Shown one piece after another: positions 15,142-24,923 of a stretch of DNA of 64,000 nucleotides. Location of the stretch: the NCBI GenBank assembly GCA_963834445.1, contig CAWIBU010000006.1, positions 1 through 64,000 of the forward strand. Reading direction: 5' to 3'. Both the position numbers and the translations under genes were made by a program. Below the pieces are notes generated by a model. It was not told the origin of the DNA. It searched no databases and saw only the letters and a list, made by a program, of their open reading frames with translations. This DNA is from PALSA-350 sp963834445 (GTDB lineage: Bacteria; Acidobacteriota; Terriglobia; Terriglobales; Acidobacteriaceae). Each line of letters begins with the position of its first letter. Within the stretch, counting starts at the first letter, position 1.

Positions 15142-18100
15142 ATGTCACAATTTCCAGCAGATTCAGGCATTCGAGACAATCACTCTCGAGGAACTGTAGC
15201 ATCCTTTCTGATAGAGAAGATTCAGGATGGATCGACCCTCTCGATCGTTTCAGCTTATTTCACTATTTATGCGTATGACGCATTGAAGGATAGTTTAGAC
15301 CGTATTCAGCACCTCAATTTTCTCTTCGGTGAACCTTCTTTCGTAAATCGACTGGATCCGAGCAAGACAGAAAAGAAGGCATTCATAATGGATGCAGTGG
15401 GTCTTGAACTCTCTAATAAACTTCAGCAAAAACGTGTCGCGAAAGAGTGCTCCGAGTGGATAGAGAATAAGGTCGAAATCAAGACAATAAAGCAATCCAA
15501 CTTGCTCCACGGGAAGATGTATCACATCGCTACGGGCGGCGTGTTAGACGCTATACTCGGGAGTTCAAATTTCACTGTGCGGGGGCTTGGTCTTGGCTCC
15601 GGGAATAACAATATTGAGCTTGACCTTATCGTGGATGGAAATCGAGATCGTCAGGAACTAAAGCACTGGTTCGACGAGCTCTGGAATAACGAGGACCTTG
15701 TTAAGGACGTTAAGAAAGAGGTTCTTCAGTATCTGAAGCAGCTTTACGAAAACCACCCGCCAGAATTTATCTACTATAAGACCCTGTTCCACATCTTCGA
15801 ACGGTTCTTGGAAGATAGCGGTAAAACAGACGCGGACTTAGGCCGGACAAGCCTCTTTGAAACCGACACATGGAAGGCACTCTTCGAGTTCCAAAAAGAT
15901 GGGGTCAAGGGCGCCATTAACAAGATTATCCGCTATAACGGCTGTATCATCGCCGACAGTGTTGGTTTGGGAAAGACTTTTGAAGCTCTTGCCGTCATTA
16001 AGTATTTTGAACTAAAGAACGAACGCGTGATGGTCCTCTGCCCCAAGAAACTTCGAGACAACTGGACAGTTTACACAGCGAACAGCAGCCTCAACCCATT
16101 TCTGCAGGATCGATACCGTTACGACGTCCTTTCGCATACGGACCTCAGCCGAGAGAAGGGCTATTCGGGCGACATAAACCTCGAAACCGTGAATTGGGGC
16201 AACTACGATCTTGTTGTTATCGACGAGTCACACAACTTCCGCAACAACACCCCCGGCAGGCGCGACGAGTCCGGCGAGATCATCAGGAAGAGCCGTTATC
16301 AAAGGCTGATGGACGACATTGTGAAGGCCGGCGTCCGCACCAAGGTGCTGCTCATCTCCGCGACGCCTGTGAACAATGACTTGAAGGATCTGCGTAACCA
16401 GATCTACTTCCTCACGGAAGGAAGCGACAACGACGGAGCGTTTGCGGAGAACCTAGGAATCGAAAGCGTCAAGGACACCTTGACAGCGGCCCAAAAAGTA
16501 TTCTCTACGTGGGCGCGGAAACAGGGCTCTGACCGAAAGACCAGCGACCTCTTAGAAAGACTCAGCGCTGCATTCTTCAAGCTCCTCGATGAGCTAACGA
16601 TTGCGCGTTCACGTAAGCACATTCAAAAGTACTACAAGGAGACAATCGCGCAGCTGGGTGGGTTTCCTGTGCGCGAAAAGCCACTATCACTCTTTCCGGA
16701 GATTGACATTCAAGGACTGTTCCTTTCTTACGACAAACTCAATTCTGAGATCAATCAATACAAGCTCTCTCTCTTTAACCCGTCTAAATACGTTCAAGAG
16801 AAATTCAAGGATGTTTACACGGCTTCGATTCCGACTCACGATCCCTTTTCCCAGGCCGATCGCGAGACATTTCTCATTGGGATGATGAAGGTCAACTTTC
16901 TAAAGCGTCTTGAAAGTTCTGTAAAGTCTTTTGAAATCACGATGGGGCGCACGATCGCCAAGATTGAAGCTCTGGAAAAGAAGATAAACGACTATCTGCA
17001 GTCCTCCCAGAAGCCAGAGTCAGAAGATGTGGAACTCGATCTTGATCTTGGTGATTCCGAGGAAGATGAGGACATTGATGAAGCGACACTGGTAGGGGGC
17101 AAGTTTAAGTACAGCTTAGGTCACCTTGAACTTGACAGCGGGAAGAACTGGCTCAAGGACCTGAAAAAGGATAAAGACCAGCTGACTGGCTTGTTTCAGG
17201 CTGCTCAAAAGATCACGGTCGAAAGGGACGCTAAACTCGCCGTACTGAAGCAACTCATTACCGCCAAGGTTCTGCACCCCACCCACGACAAGCTTGGTCA
17301 CGAAAACAAGAAACTTCTCGTCTTCACAGCCTTTGCCGACACAGCCATCTACCTCTATGACAACTTAGTAAAGTGGGCCAAGACCGACTTGGGCATCAAC
17401 GTTGCGCTCGTCTGTGGTGGCGGCGACCTTCGTACCACCTTCGGGCATACCGCCTTCAACGAGATTCTTACGAACTTCTCTCCGCGGTCCAAGCAACGGA
17501 ACAAGGTTCCAACTATGCCGCAGAACGGAGAGATCGATCTCTTAATCGCGACGGACTGCATCTCTGAAGGTCAGAACCTTCAGGATTGCGACTACCTGAT
17601 CAATTACGACATTCACTGGAATCCAGTTCGCATCATTCAGCGATTTGGACGTATCGACAGAATCGGTAGCGTAAACAAATCCGTGCAACTGGTCAATTTT
17701 TGGCCGACCGAGGACCTCAACCGCTATATCAATCTCAAGAATCGAGTTGAAGCGCGCATGGCTCTCGTAGACATCGCTGCTACGTTTGAAGACAACATTC
17801 TTCAAAGCGAGGAGATCGAAGATCTCATCAATGAAGATCTTAAGTACCGAGATAAACAACTTCTCAAACTCAGGGACGAAGTGCTGGACCTAGACGACCT
17901 TGACGACACCGTTTCGCTCACGGAGTTTACGCTCGACGATTTCCGAATTGAGTTGATGAAGTATATCGAAGCCAACCGCGCTGCGCTCGAAGATGCGCCA
18001 TTTGGCCTCTACAGCTGTGTCCCGCCGAGTCAAGAATATAAGGCAATCGCTCCTGGAGTGATCTTCTGCCTTCGTCAAAATAGGGCAACGCCAGAAGTTC

Positions 18101-18486
18101 GCATTGCGGCCACCGGACCGAGCGATGGGATCAATCCACTTCAGCCATACTTCATGGTCTACGTGTTGAATGACGGCAATGTCCGTTTCGGATTTGCTCA
18201 ACCGAAACAGATTCTTGATGTTTACCGTATTCTCTGCTCCGGCAAGAGCGTACCGTACTCGGACCTCTGCAACCTATTTGATCACGAGACTAACCACGGT
18301 TCGAAAATGGAGGTCTACGGCGCGCTCCTGCGTAAAGCCGTTGACTCGATTGCCGTAACTTTTCGGAAACGTGCGGCAACCGGTCTTATGTCGAGTCGGA
18401 GCTTCGTTCTACCCACCGCACAAGATCAGGTTAGCGATCAGACAGATTTCGAACTAATAACGTGGCTGGTGATCAAGAATGCCTAG
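15142..18486 (+). CDS. PLD-nuclease/SF2 (SNF2-like) helicase fusion, first gene of a helicase-methylase-ATPase cluster
   Basis: A 1114-aa protein with ribosome site GGAGAAAAGGAACAGG. Residues 1-200 form a phospholipase-D type nuclease unit with HGKMYH and LGSSNFT (one HxK motif). An SF2 helicase follows: Walker A ADSVGLGKTFEA (about 273), DESH (about 361), SATPVNND (about 406), ISEGQNLQ and the arginine-finger motif QRFGRIDRIGS (about 833). A long acidic coiled insert (residues about 610-650) lies between the two RecA lobes. Its stop overlaps the methylase start by 8 bp. PLD-helicases of this shape beside an Eco57I-like methylase and an AAA ATPase form the cluster that defence-system catalogues call Hma. 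Role in phage DNA processing is inferred from that association. Confidence 0.88.
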   Translation: MSQFPADSGIRDNHSRGTVASFLIEKIQDGSTLSIVSAYFTIYAYDALKDSLDRIQHLNFLFGEPSFVNRLDPSKTEKKAFIMDAVGLELSNKLQQKRVAKECSEWIENKVEIKTIKQSNLLHGKMYHIATGGVLDAILGSSNFTVRGLGLGSGNNNIELDLIVDGNRDRQELKHWFDELWNNEDLVKDVKKEVLQYLKQLYENHPPEFIYYKTLFHIFERFLEDSGKTDADLGRTSLFETDTWKALFEFQKDGVKGAINKIIRYNGCIIADSVGLGKTFEALAVIKYFELKNERVMVLCPKKLRDNWTVYTANSSLNPFLQDRYRYDVLSHTDLSREKGYSGDINLETVNWGNYDLVVIDESHNFRNNTPGRRDESGEIIRKSRYQRLMDDIVKAGVRTKVLLISATPVNNDLKDLRNQIYFLTEGSDNDGAFAENLGIESVKDTLTAAQKVFSTWARKQGSDRKTSDLLERLSAAFFKLLDELTIARSRKHIQKYYKETIAQLGGFPVREKPLSLFPEIDIQGLFLSYDKLNSEINQYKLSLFNPSKYVQEKFKDVYTASIPTHDPFSQADRETFLIGMMKVNFLKRLESSVKSFEITMGRTIAKIEALEKKINDYLQSSQKPESEDVELDLDLGDSEEDEDIDEATLVGGKFKYSLGHLELDSGKNWLKDLKKDKDQLTGLFQAAQKITVERDAKLAVLKQLITAKVLHPTHDKLGHENKKLLVFTAFADTAIYLYDNLVKWAKTDLGINVALVCGGGDLRTTFGHTAFNEILTNFSPRSKQRNKVPTMPQNGEIDLLIATDCISEGQNLQDCDYLINYDIHWNPVRIIQRFGRIDRIGSVNKSVQLVNFWPTEDLNRYINLKNRVEARMALVDIAATFEDNILQSEEIEDLINEDLKYRDKQLLKLRDEVLDLDDLDDTVSLTEFTLDDFRIELMKYIEANRAALEDAPFGLYSCVPPSQEYKAIAPGVIFCLRQNRATPEVRIAATGPSDGINPLQPYFMVYVLNDGNVRFGFAQPKQILDVYRILCSGKSVPYSDLCNLFDHETNHGSKMEVYGALLRKAVDSIAVTFRKRAATGLMSSRSFVLPTAQDQVSDQTDFELITWLVIKNA

Positions 18487-21400
18487 TAATCCAGAACTCA
18501 AGCAACGCATCGGCCAAAGCATCCAAGCATTCGCTACGGAACCCCTGCGCGGAGCTGCATTGTCGCTATTTTCTGCGCTCGGCTACAAATCTGACCGTAC
18601 CGTGGAAACTCATTCAGTTGCCGACTTCCGTGAGCAATTCGATCCGGAATCCAAGCTGACACATCCGGCGGCACTTATCGCAAGCTGGCAATCCGTCGAA
18701 CTGCTGTTCCAGCTTACCGACGAAGAGCTTTCCCGTAGCGCGGCCCTGTTCAAAGATGAAGCGGTTAAAACCTCCTTACTCCAGTCCTACATCTTCATCG
18801 CCATTGAACTAACCGAGGCCGATTACGCGCGGGGCAAACTCGCAGGCGTGGCCCGCCAGATCAACCGAATCTTCCCTATGCCTGTCATGGTGCTTTTCAA
18901 GATTGGCGGGCGGATTTCCATTGCCGCCATCAACCGCCGCCTGAATAAGCGAGACGAAAGCAAGGATGTGCTGGGCAAGGTTACGCTGATCCAGAACATC
19001 GTCATCGAAAAACCGCACCCCGGCCACCTGGACATCCTGGCCTCGTTTTCGCTGTCTGAGTTGACCGAAGGCCGCCGCGTTATACAGAACTTCGACCAAC
19101 TCCACGCTGCCTGGGAAGAGGTCTTTAATGTCGAGCTGCTCAACAAGCGTTTCTACAAGGAACTCGCAAATTGGTATTTCTGGGCGCTGCCTCAAGTCAA
19201 TTTTCCTGCTGACATCGAGAAAGACGATGAGAAACGACGCGCCACAGGCTTGATCCGTTTGCTCACACGGCTCATTTTCTGCTGGTTTCTCAAGGAGAAG
19301 GGCCTTGTTCCGGAAGAGCTTTTTGCCGAAGCCGACCTGAGGAAGATTCTCAAAGACCTTTCGCCCGATGCCTCCACCTACAACGAGGCCATCCTGCAAA
19401 ACCTCTTCTTTGCCACGCTGAATCAGCGCATGGGCAAGGATGCCAAAGGGCAGCCCTATCGTGACTTTGCCAAGGACGAAGGGTTCCTTAAGAACCGCAT
19501 TACCTATGACGTGAACACGCTATATCGCTACGAAAGCCACTTTCGTGACCCTGATACTGCACTCCAGCACTTTGCCGATGTGCCGTTCCTCAACGGCGGC
19601 CTGTTCGAGTGCCTGGACCGTCCAGAAGAGGGGACGAATACGAAGCTCTACCTTGATGGTTTTTCCCGGAACCGGAAGAAGCGCCCCGTCATGCCGAACC
19701 ATCTCTTCTTTGGCGCTGAGCATGATGAAGACCTCTCAAGTGCTTATGGCGATACCAAGCACAAGAAAGAGAAGGTTCGTGGCCTTCTGCATATCCTGAA
19801 CGCTTACAAGTTCACCATTGTCGAAAATACGCCGGTCGACCAGGAAATTGCTCTTGACCCTGAACTGTTGGGCAAGGTCTTTGAGAATTTGCTCGCCTCG
19901 TATAACGAGGAGACAAAAACAACTGCCCGCAAGCAGACCGGCTCCTTCTACACGCCACGGCCCATCGTCGAATACATGGTGGATGAATCGCTCAAAGCAT
20001 ACCTTTCTGGAGTACTTGTCACGGCGGGTTGGAGCGAACAGGACGCGAAGGCCGGCCTTGACATCCTGTTCGCCTATACCGAGCGGGCGCACCCTTTCAA
20101 TGAGGAAGAGGCCGCCCTGCTACTTCACGCGATTCATACCAGCAAGATTCTGGACCCCGCTTGCGGCTCCGGCGCGTTTCCCATGGGGATGCTGCATAAG
20201 CTGGTTTATATCATCCACAAGCTCGACCCTGACAATGCGCGCTGGAAACAACTCCAGATCGATGCGGCTGGAAGGATTCCCGATATTTCCGCGCGTGAAG
20301 CCGCCATTGCGGCCATTGAGCGCGACTTCTCAGACAACGAAGACGACTATGGACGAAAGCTCTACCTGATTGAGAATTGTCTTTATGGTGTGGACATCCA
20401 ACCCATTGCCATCCAAATCTCGAAACTCCGCTTTTTCATTTCTTTGGTCTGCGACCAACGCACCAACCGCAACAAGCGGGAAAACCACGGCATCCGTCCG
20501 CTGCCGAACCTTGAGACAAAGTTCGTTGCCGCCGACACGCTCATCAGCCTGCCGGATCAATTGGCACTCGTGGTCCCAAAAGTTCACGAGATCGAGGCCG
20601 AGATAGAAGCTCTCTATCACAGCCACTTCGCCATCCAGCGGCGCGATCAGAAGCTCGCTGTTCAGAAGAAGATCAGGGACCTGCGTAAAGAGCTGGCTAT
20701 ACTCCTCGCCGAAAGCCTTGGCTCATCTAAGAAAGCCCGACATGTCGCAGATTGGGACCCCTTCGATCCGCAGGCCAGTTCCGATTTCTTCGATCCGCAT
20801 TGGATGTTTGGGAAGTCACTGAGCAAGGGATTCGACATCGTGCTAGGAAACCCGCCGTACATTTTTGGTGGGAATGCTGGAATATCTGAAGCGAATAAGA
20901 AACGCTACAAAGAACTTTACATATCGGGTACTGGGAAAATAAACCTGTTCACCATTTTCATCGAACGAGGTGCCCAGCTTCTGAAGAGTGGCGGGGTCCT
21001 TTCATATATCCTCCCGAATACCCTTTTGCGAGTAACGTCTTACCGGGATGTTCGGAACTACATCCTTCAGAACCTTCAGATCGACGAGATTCTTGACCTG
21101 GATGTTGGCATATTCGAGGCGGTGACAGCGTCGACGATTGCCATTCGAATCAAGCGAAGTGAACCCAACGAGGGATGGCTGACAGGAATCAAGCACGGAC
21201 TTAGTGACGAAAAGCCAAAACGCTCGCTGCAATCGGGTTGGCACGCAAATGGAGGTGTAATTGACATTTTCTCAAGCCAGCGGGATCGCGACATCGTAGA
21301 GCGACTCGAATCGGGAAGCGTGAAATTGGAAGATCTTTGCCATCGGATCCGATTCGGCGTTGTCATATCAGGGAATCTAGCAGAGGTTGTTGCTGGCACT

Positions 21401-22147
21401 TCTCATGGGAACCGTTGGAAGCCCTTTTTGGAAGGTGACGAAATAGGTCAGTATTCACTACACTACCGCGGTCGTTTCTTGAACTACGACCCAACTCTTC
21501 TACATCGGAGCCGCACGCCAGATATTTTTGAATGCCGCAAGATTATGATTCAGCGGATCACGGGTGGCCAGACCCCCCTCAAGGCTACACTCGATGATGA
21601 GCACTTCTACAACAAAGAGTCGATTCTGAATCTTATCCTTGAGCCGCAACACAATGATAAGTACGAATTCATCCTAGCGCTATTGAACTCTACAGTTGGC
21701 AACTGGTTTTACCGCAAACGATTTACAAACGACTCAAAGCTAACAGTTAATCTTTCGAAAGAGTATGTAGGCAAGATCCCCGTGAAACTTCCCGCTAGTG
21801 CCCAGGATCTGGACGTTTTCGCCAACCTAGTCAATATGCTTCTCTTTTCTAAGAAACAGGATGAGGTGATTCTTGCGCAATTCCTCCAAGATCTTACTGA
21901 CGTCTGCGTGATGGAGTGCTATTTCCGCGAGCATATGTCTGAGCATGACCTGCTGTTCCTCGCTGACCTGGCTCCCAAACTATCTGCGTACGACACAAGT
22001 GCGTCCGACTCGCAGCGTCGAGAGTTTATCGTCCAGCTTCACCGCCTTCTAAATGACCCCTCATCGACAATCCGCAATCGGCTCCTCCGCATCTCCGCCG
22101 ACAGCCCTGACCTTCTTGCGGTAATCAAAGAGGAGGGGAGAGCATGA
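18479..22147 (+). CDS. Eco57I-like DNA adenine methyltransferase (large, possibly fused specificity region)
   Basis: A 1222-aa protein. The methylase core has DPACGSGAFPMG (motif I, about 559) and GNPPYIFGG (motif IV NPPY, about 791), typical of N6-adenine methyltransferases of the type IIG/Eco57I and PglX families. The 430 residues before the core and about 400 after it fit a regulatory N-terminus and a target-recognition C-terminus. I see no clear PD-ExK nuclease motif, so cleavage would have to come from the PLD-helicase. Overlaps the helicase gene upstream (8 bp) and the ATPase gene downstream (ATGA), so all three are made together. Confidence 0.87.
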   Translation: MPSNPELKQRIGQSIQAFATEPLRGAALSLFSALGYKSDRTVETHSVADFREQFDPESKLTHPAALIASWQSVELLFQLTDEELSRSAALFKDEAVKTSLLQSYIFIAIELTEADYARGKLAGVARQINRIFPMPVMVLFKIGGRISIAAINRRLNKRDESKDVLGKVTLIQNIVIEKPHPGHLDILASFSLSELTEGRRVIQNFDQLHAAWEEVFNVELLNKRFYKELANWYFWALPQVNFPADIEKDDEKRRATGLIRLLTRLIFCWFLKEKGLVPEELFAEADLRKILKDLSPDASTYNEAILQNLFFATLNQRMGKDAKGQPYRDFAKDEGFLKNRITYDVNTLYRYESHFRDPDTALQHFADVPFLNGGLFECLDRPEEGTNTKLYLDGFSRNRKKRPVMPNHLFFGAEHDEDLSSAYGDTKHKKEKVRGLLHILNAYKFTIVENTPVDQEIALDPELLGKVFENLLASYNEETKTTARKQTGSFYTPRPIVEYMVDESLKAYLSGVLVTAGWSEQDAKAGLDILFAYTERAHPFNEEEAALLLHAIHTSKILDPACGSGAFPMGMLHKLVYIIHKLDPDNARWKQLQIDAAGRIPDISAREAAIAAIERDFSDNEDDYGRKLYLIENCLYGVDIQPIAIQISKLRFFISLVCDQRTNRNKRENHGIRPLPNLETKFVAADTLISLPDQLALVVPKVHEIEAEIEALYHSHFAIQRRDQKLAVQKKIRDLRKELAILLAESLGSSKKARHVADWDPFDPQASSDFFDPHWMFGKSLSKGFDIVLGNPPYIFGGNAGISEANKKRYKELYISGTGKINLFTIFIERGAQLLKSGGVLSYILPNTLLRVTSYRDVRNYILQNLQIDEILDLDVGIFEAVTASTIAIRIKRSEPNEGWLTGIKHGLSDEKPKRSLQSGWHANGGVIDIFSSQRDRDIVERLESGSVKLEDLCHRIRFGVVISGNLAEVVAGTSHGNRWKPFLEGDEIGQYSLHYRGRFLNYDPTLLHRSRTPDIFECRKIMIQRITGGQTPLKATLDDEHFYNKESILNLILEPQHNDKYEFILALLNSTVGNWFYRKRFTNDSKLTVNLSKEYVGKIPVKLPASAQDLDVFANLVNMLLFSKKQDEVILAQFLQDLTDVCVMECYFREHMSEHDLLFLADLAPKLSAYDTSASDSQRREFIVQLHRLLNDPSSTIRNRLLRISADSPDLLAVIKEEGRA

Positions 22148-23880
22148 AGTCCCGGCTCCAGAAGATCGAGATCATCAATTTCAAAGCATTCAGGGAGTTC
22201 ACTCTCGATCTCGATGGCCGCCACCTCCTTGTTTATGGGGATAACGGAGCAGGCAAATCCTCTCTGTACTGGGCGCTCTACACATTTCTGCAAAGTGCCA
22301 GGAAGCCGGAGCATTCAATCTCCAAATACTTCGATCCGACGCACGATGAGAGATTACTGAATATACACGAGCAGGCGGTGGTGACACCAAGGCCCGGCAA
22401 GATTATATTGACCCTGCGAGACACGGGTACAAATACGGATTCCACTTACACGATCAGTCAGGCAGACCACGGAACTTTCAACCAGCCCACGATCCTTAAA
22501 GGCGACCTGGCTAGCGATTTCATAACCTACCGCTTCTTCTTTGGCTTTTCGGATTTCCGCAACTCAGAGACGTTCAACATATGGCCCCTTTTCGAGAAGG
22601 AGATACTGCCTTTTTGCGTCTCTACGGGAGGGACTTCGCCGATCGATTATTGGAACGCCATCAAGTTAGGCAATCCCAACCCTCACGCCAGTCGCGGCCT
22701 GGGGGGGACCTACAGCTACGACGAGTTTAGAGCCAAGACCGCTGCTTTCGCCGGTATTTTGCCTGGAATCGTAGATTCAATCAGTGCCGAAGCACAGAAG
22801 TTCTACGACGCGCATTTTGCGGTCCACGATCCAGCCAAAGTAACTTTGAAACTTGGGATGACCACGCCTCCCCTCGCGACTGGTACCAGTCGCGATGACT
22901 TCCAATTCGAGATGCCACAAATCGAATTTGGCATTCAGATCGACGGAAAGACCGTGCCCCGTCCGCAAGCCTTCCTGAACGAAGCCAAGATGACACAGCT
23001 TGCGCTGTCTGTTCGATTTGCTGCATCCATCGTGAATCTTCACGAATCTGACCTCAAGCTCCTCGTGCTGGACGATCTGCTCGTTAGTCTGGATATGAGC
23101 AACCGAATGAAGGTCGTGGAGATACTCCTCAGCGATGCCGCCCTGGCAAACTACCAAAAAATTGTCTTGACCCACGATATCGGATTGTTTGAAGAGTTCA
23201 AGCGCACGATCGGCGCAAATCATCAGATGTGGCTCTTCCAGAAACTCGTCGGAACGGCGAAGAACGGTCCTAAAGCTAACAACGTGAAGTCGCCCTTGGA
23301 GATGGCGCAGCATTTTCTTGCGAACGACCAGATCCCCGAATGCGGCAATCAATTGAGAAAGTGTGTTGAAGCAAACCTCACATCATTCCTCGACCAGGCG
23401 AAGCAAAGGAAGGGGCTCACTTCTCTGGTGGATCGGGAGGCGTTCGCGTCGCTTCATCAGAAGCTGAATGAGGCAAGCAGTCATTTGAGCTTAGGCAGTT
23501 ACAAGGAGTTTGCGGAGTTGCTCCAATCAGAGTTCACTCTGGACCAGTTGAAAGAACTCGCGTCGCCAGATGACATTGATCCCGCGAAATTCGCTGCCAG
23601 TACAAAAGATGAGAAGAGAGCTAAAGGCGCGCTGATTGCCAAGCTTTTCGCTGCACGTCCCAACCTGCATCAAAGCATCGTCGATCTTCTAAGCGATGCG
23701 TCTCGTAAGCGGCTGACCGCACTAAAGCTTCTGGATGAGGTGAGACGCATCAAAGACCGGATACTCAATCCCGCTTCCCACGCTGGCACCGCCCCACTGT
23801 ACAGAAAAGAAGCCGAAGACGCGATCAAGGTTATTCACGCTCTCGAAGCGGCCCTGAATGCAACCCTGTCTACTCTTTGA
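22144..23880 (+). CDS. RecF/SMC-like AAA ATPase, third gene of the cluster
   Basis: A 578-aa protein beginning KIEIINFKAFREF, the first strand typical of RecF/SMC ATPases, then Walker A YGDNGAGKSSLYWAL (about 32-45). The second half of the composite site is LLVLDDLLVSLDMSNR (Walker B and D-loop, about 303-318) followed by KIVLTHD. Between them is only about 230 residues, without a long coiled coil, so it is a compact OLD/RecF-type ATPase and not a full SMC. The C-terminal 200 residues are helical with no known domain. Start overlaps the methylase stop. It probably senses or clamps DNA for the methylase-helicase pair; no Toprim motif was found. Confidence 0.85.
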   Translation: MKSRLQKIEIINFKAFREFTLDLDGRHLLVYGDNGAGKSSLYWALYTFLQSARKPEHSISKYFDPTHDERLLNIHEQAVVTPRPGKIILTLRDTGTNTDSTYTISQADHGTFNQPTILKGDLASDFITYRFFFGFSDFRNSETFNIWPLFEKEILPFCVSTGGTSPIDYWNAIKLGNPNPHASRGLGGTYSYDEFRAKTAAFAGILPGIVDSISAEAQKFYDAHFAVHDPAKVTLKLGMTTPPLATGTSRDDFQFEMPQIEFGIQIDGKTVPRPQAFLNEAKMTQLALSVRFAASIVNLHESDLKLLVLDDLLVSLDMSNRMKVVEILLSDAALANYQKIVLTHDIGLFEEFKRTIGANHQMWLFQKLVGTAKNGPKANNVKSPLEMAQHFLANDQIPECGNQLRKCVEANLTSFLDQAKQRKGLTSLVDREAFASLHQKLNEASSHLSLGSYKEFAELLQSEFTLDQLKELASPDDIDPAKFAASTKDEKRAKGALIAKLFAARPNLHQSIVDLLSDASRKRLTALKLLDEVRRIKDRILNPASHAGTAPLYRKEAEDAIKVIHALEAALNATLSTL

Positions 23881-23943
23881 GGTGGGGGACGGCCTGGTCG
23901 ACGTGTTCCTAGGTAGCTGTTGTTGTGCAGATAGGATTTTCAG

Positions 23944-24810
23944 ATGATTGAATTTGTCGTCGAAAAGAAGCTTCTGGACTCCGCAATGAAGCAGCTATTG
24001 TTCGGCAGATCCTCTGATCCTGACGATCTGGTGGATATTGCCGTGAGTGGTTCGCTCATGACCTTCGTCGCCAGAGGTTCAAGTGCTGAGGTTCCCGTCA
24101 AGAGTGAGGCAGCTGGACGCATCAGTATCCCTGTGAGTGACCTGGCCAAGCTGAAGAAGCTATCCGCCACGTACAAAGCAGGACCGATACGATTGCGGAT
24201 TAGTGACGGCCGGATTCGTTTCCAGAACACGTCATTGGCGCTAGATATTCGTGAGACGAAAGCCGAGCGAAGACTCATTGATATTCCGAACGATGCCAGC
24301 GCGTTGGATCTGGCCTCACTGCCGTTTCTCTTCTCCGCTGAAGAGATTGACCGGTGTGGATTAACGATGAAAGTTCTCGAAGCCAAGAAGGCGCTTACTG
24401 CCTTGCTTGAAGAGTCTATTACCAAAATGAGTGAATTCGGCATGACACGGAACCAACTCACTGCAATGGCGGAGGAGCAGCTCAGGGCGCACACTGCGAA
24501 TATGCGGCAGGTCCTGCTCCCTCATCAGGGCATAAAAAACATTGAACCACTAAACGGAGGAGCTGATATGAACGAAGAGGAGATGAAAGCAGAACTTGAA
24601 CGCCTGAGGGCAGAAAACGCCCAACTGAAGACGAAGGAAAAGGGTGGCATCACCCTGAAGGTAAGCGAGAAGGGCGCGGTATCACTTTACGGAATGGGGA
24701 AGTTCCCCGTCACTTTGTACAAGGAGCAGTGGCTCCGGATCCTCGCCAGCGCGCCTCAAATCGAGGCATTCATCCGCGAGAACGAAGCGAAGCTGAAGAC
24801 GAAAGAATAG
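23944..24810 (+). CDS. Two-part 288-aa protein: clamp-like N-terminus and small conserved C-terminal domain
   Basis: The gene starts 63 bp after the ATPase gene. Residues 1-140 alternate short strands in a pattern like a DNA sliding-clamp domain (ISIPVSDLAKLKKL, then GPIRLRISDGRIRFQNT); this is a resemblance of pattern and not a proven match. Residues 150-200 are helical. From residue 209 comes a leucine-rich helix (ELERLRAENAQL) and a compact domain with GAVSLYGMGKFPVTLYKEQW. An ATG at codon 209 (24568) has a strong ribosome site (GGAGGAGC, 5 bp away), better than the first start, so an 80-aa product may be made as well. Possibly an accessory of the helicase-methylase-ATPase cluster; function unknown. 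Confidence 0.6.
   Translation: MIEFVVEKKLLDSAMKQLLFGRSSDPDDLVDIAVSGSLMTFVARGSSAEVPVKSEAAGRISIPVSDLAKLKKLSATYKAGPIRLRISDGRIRFQNTSLALDIRETKAERRLIDIPNDASALDLASLPFLFSAEEIDRCGLTMKVLEAKKALTALLEESITKMSEFGMTRNQLTAMAEEQLRAHTANMRQVLLPHQGIKNIEPLNGGADMNEEEMKAELERLRAENAQLKTKEKGGITLKVSEKGAVSLYGMGKFPVTLYKEQWLRILASAPQIEAFIRENEAKLKTKE
24551..24570 (+). promoter_or_regulatory. Strong internal ribosome site and in-frame start
   Basis: GGAGGAGC lies 5 bp before an in-frame ATG at 24568 within the 288-aa gene. Such a site inside a gene is unusual and predicts an 80-residue short form comprising the C-terminal domain alone. Confidence 0.55.
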
Positions 24811-24923
24811 AAATCAAACTTCGAGGTAATGCAACTCGGTCTGATTCCACGATGAAGGCCTAGTTCCATGATTGGCTTGAAATCGCAAAGGCAACAACAG
24901 ATCCGCTAACGACCTGATTGAGA

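Noticed and set aside
15142..23880. Assignment of the cluster as BREX or DISARM
   Set aside because: There is no PglZ, BrxC or Lon-type gene and no DUF1998 gene; the three-gene layout fits helicase-methylase-ATPase better.
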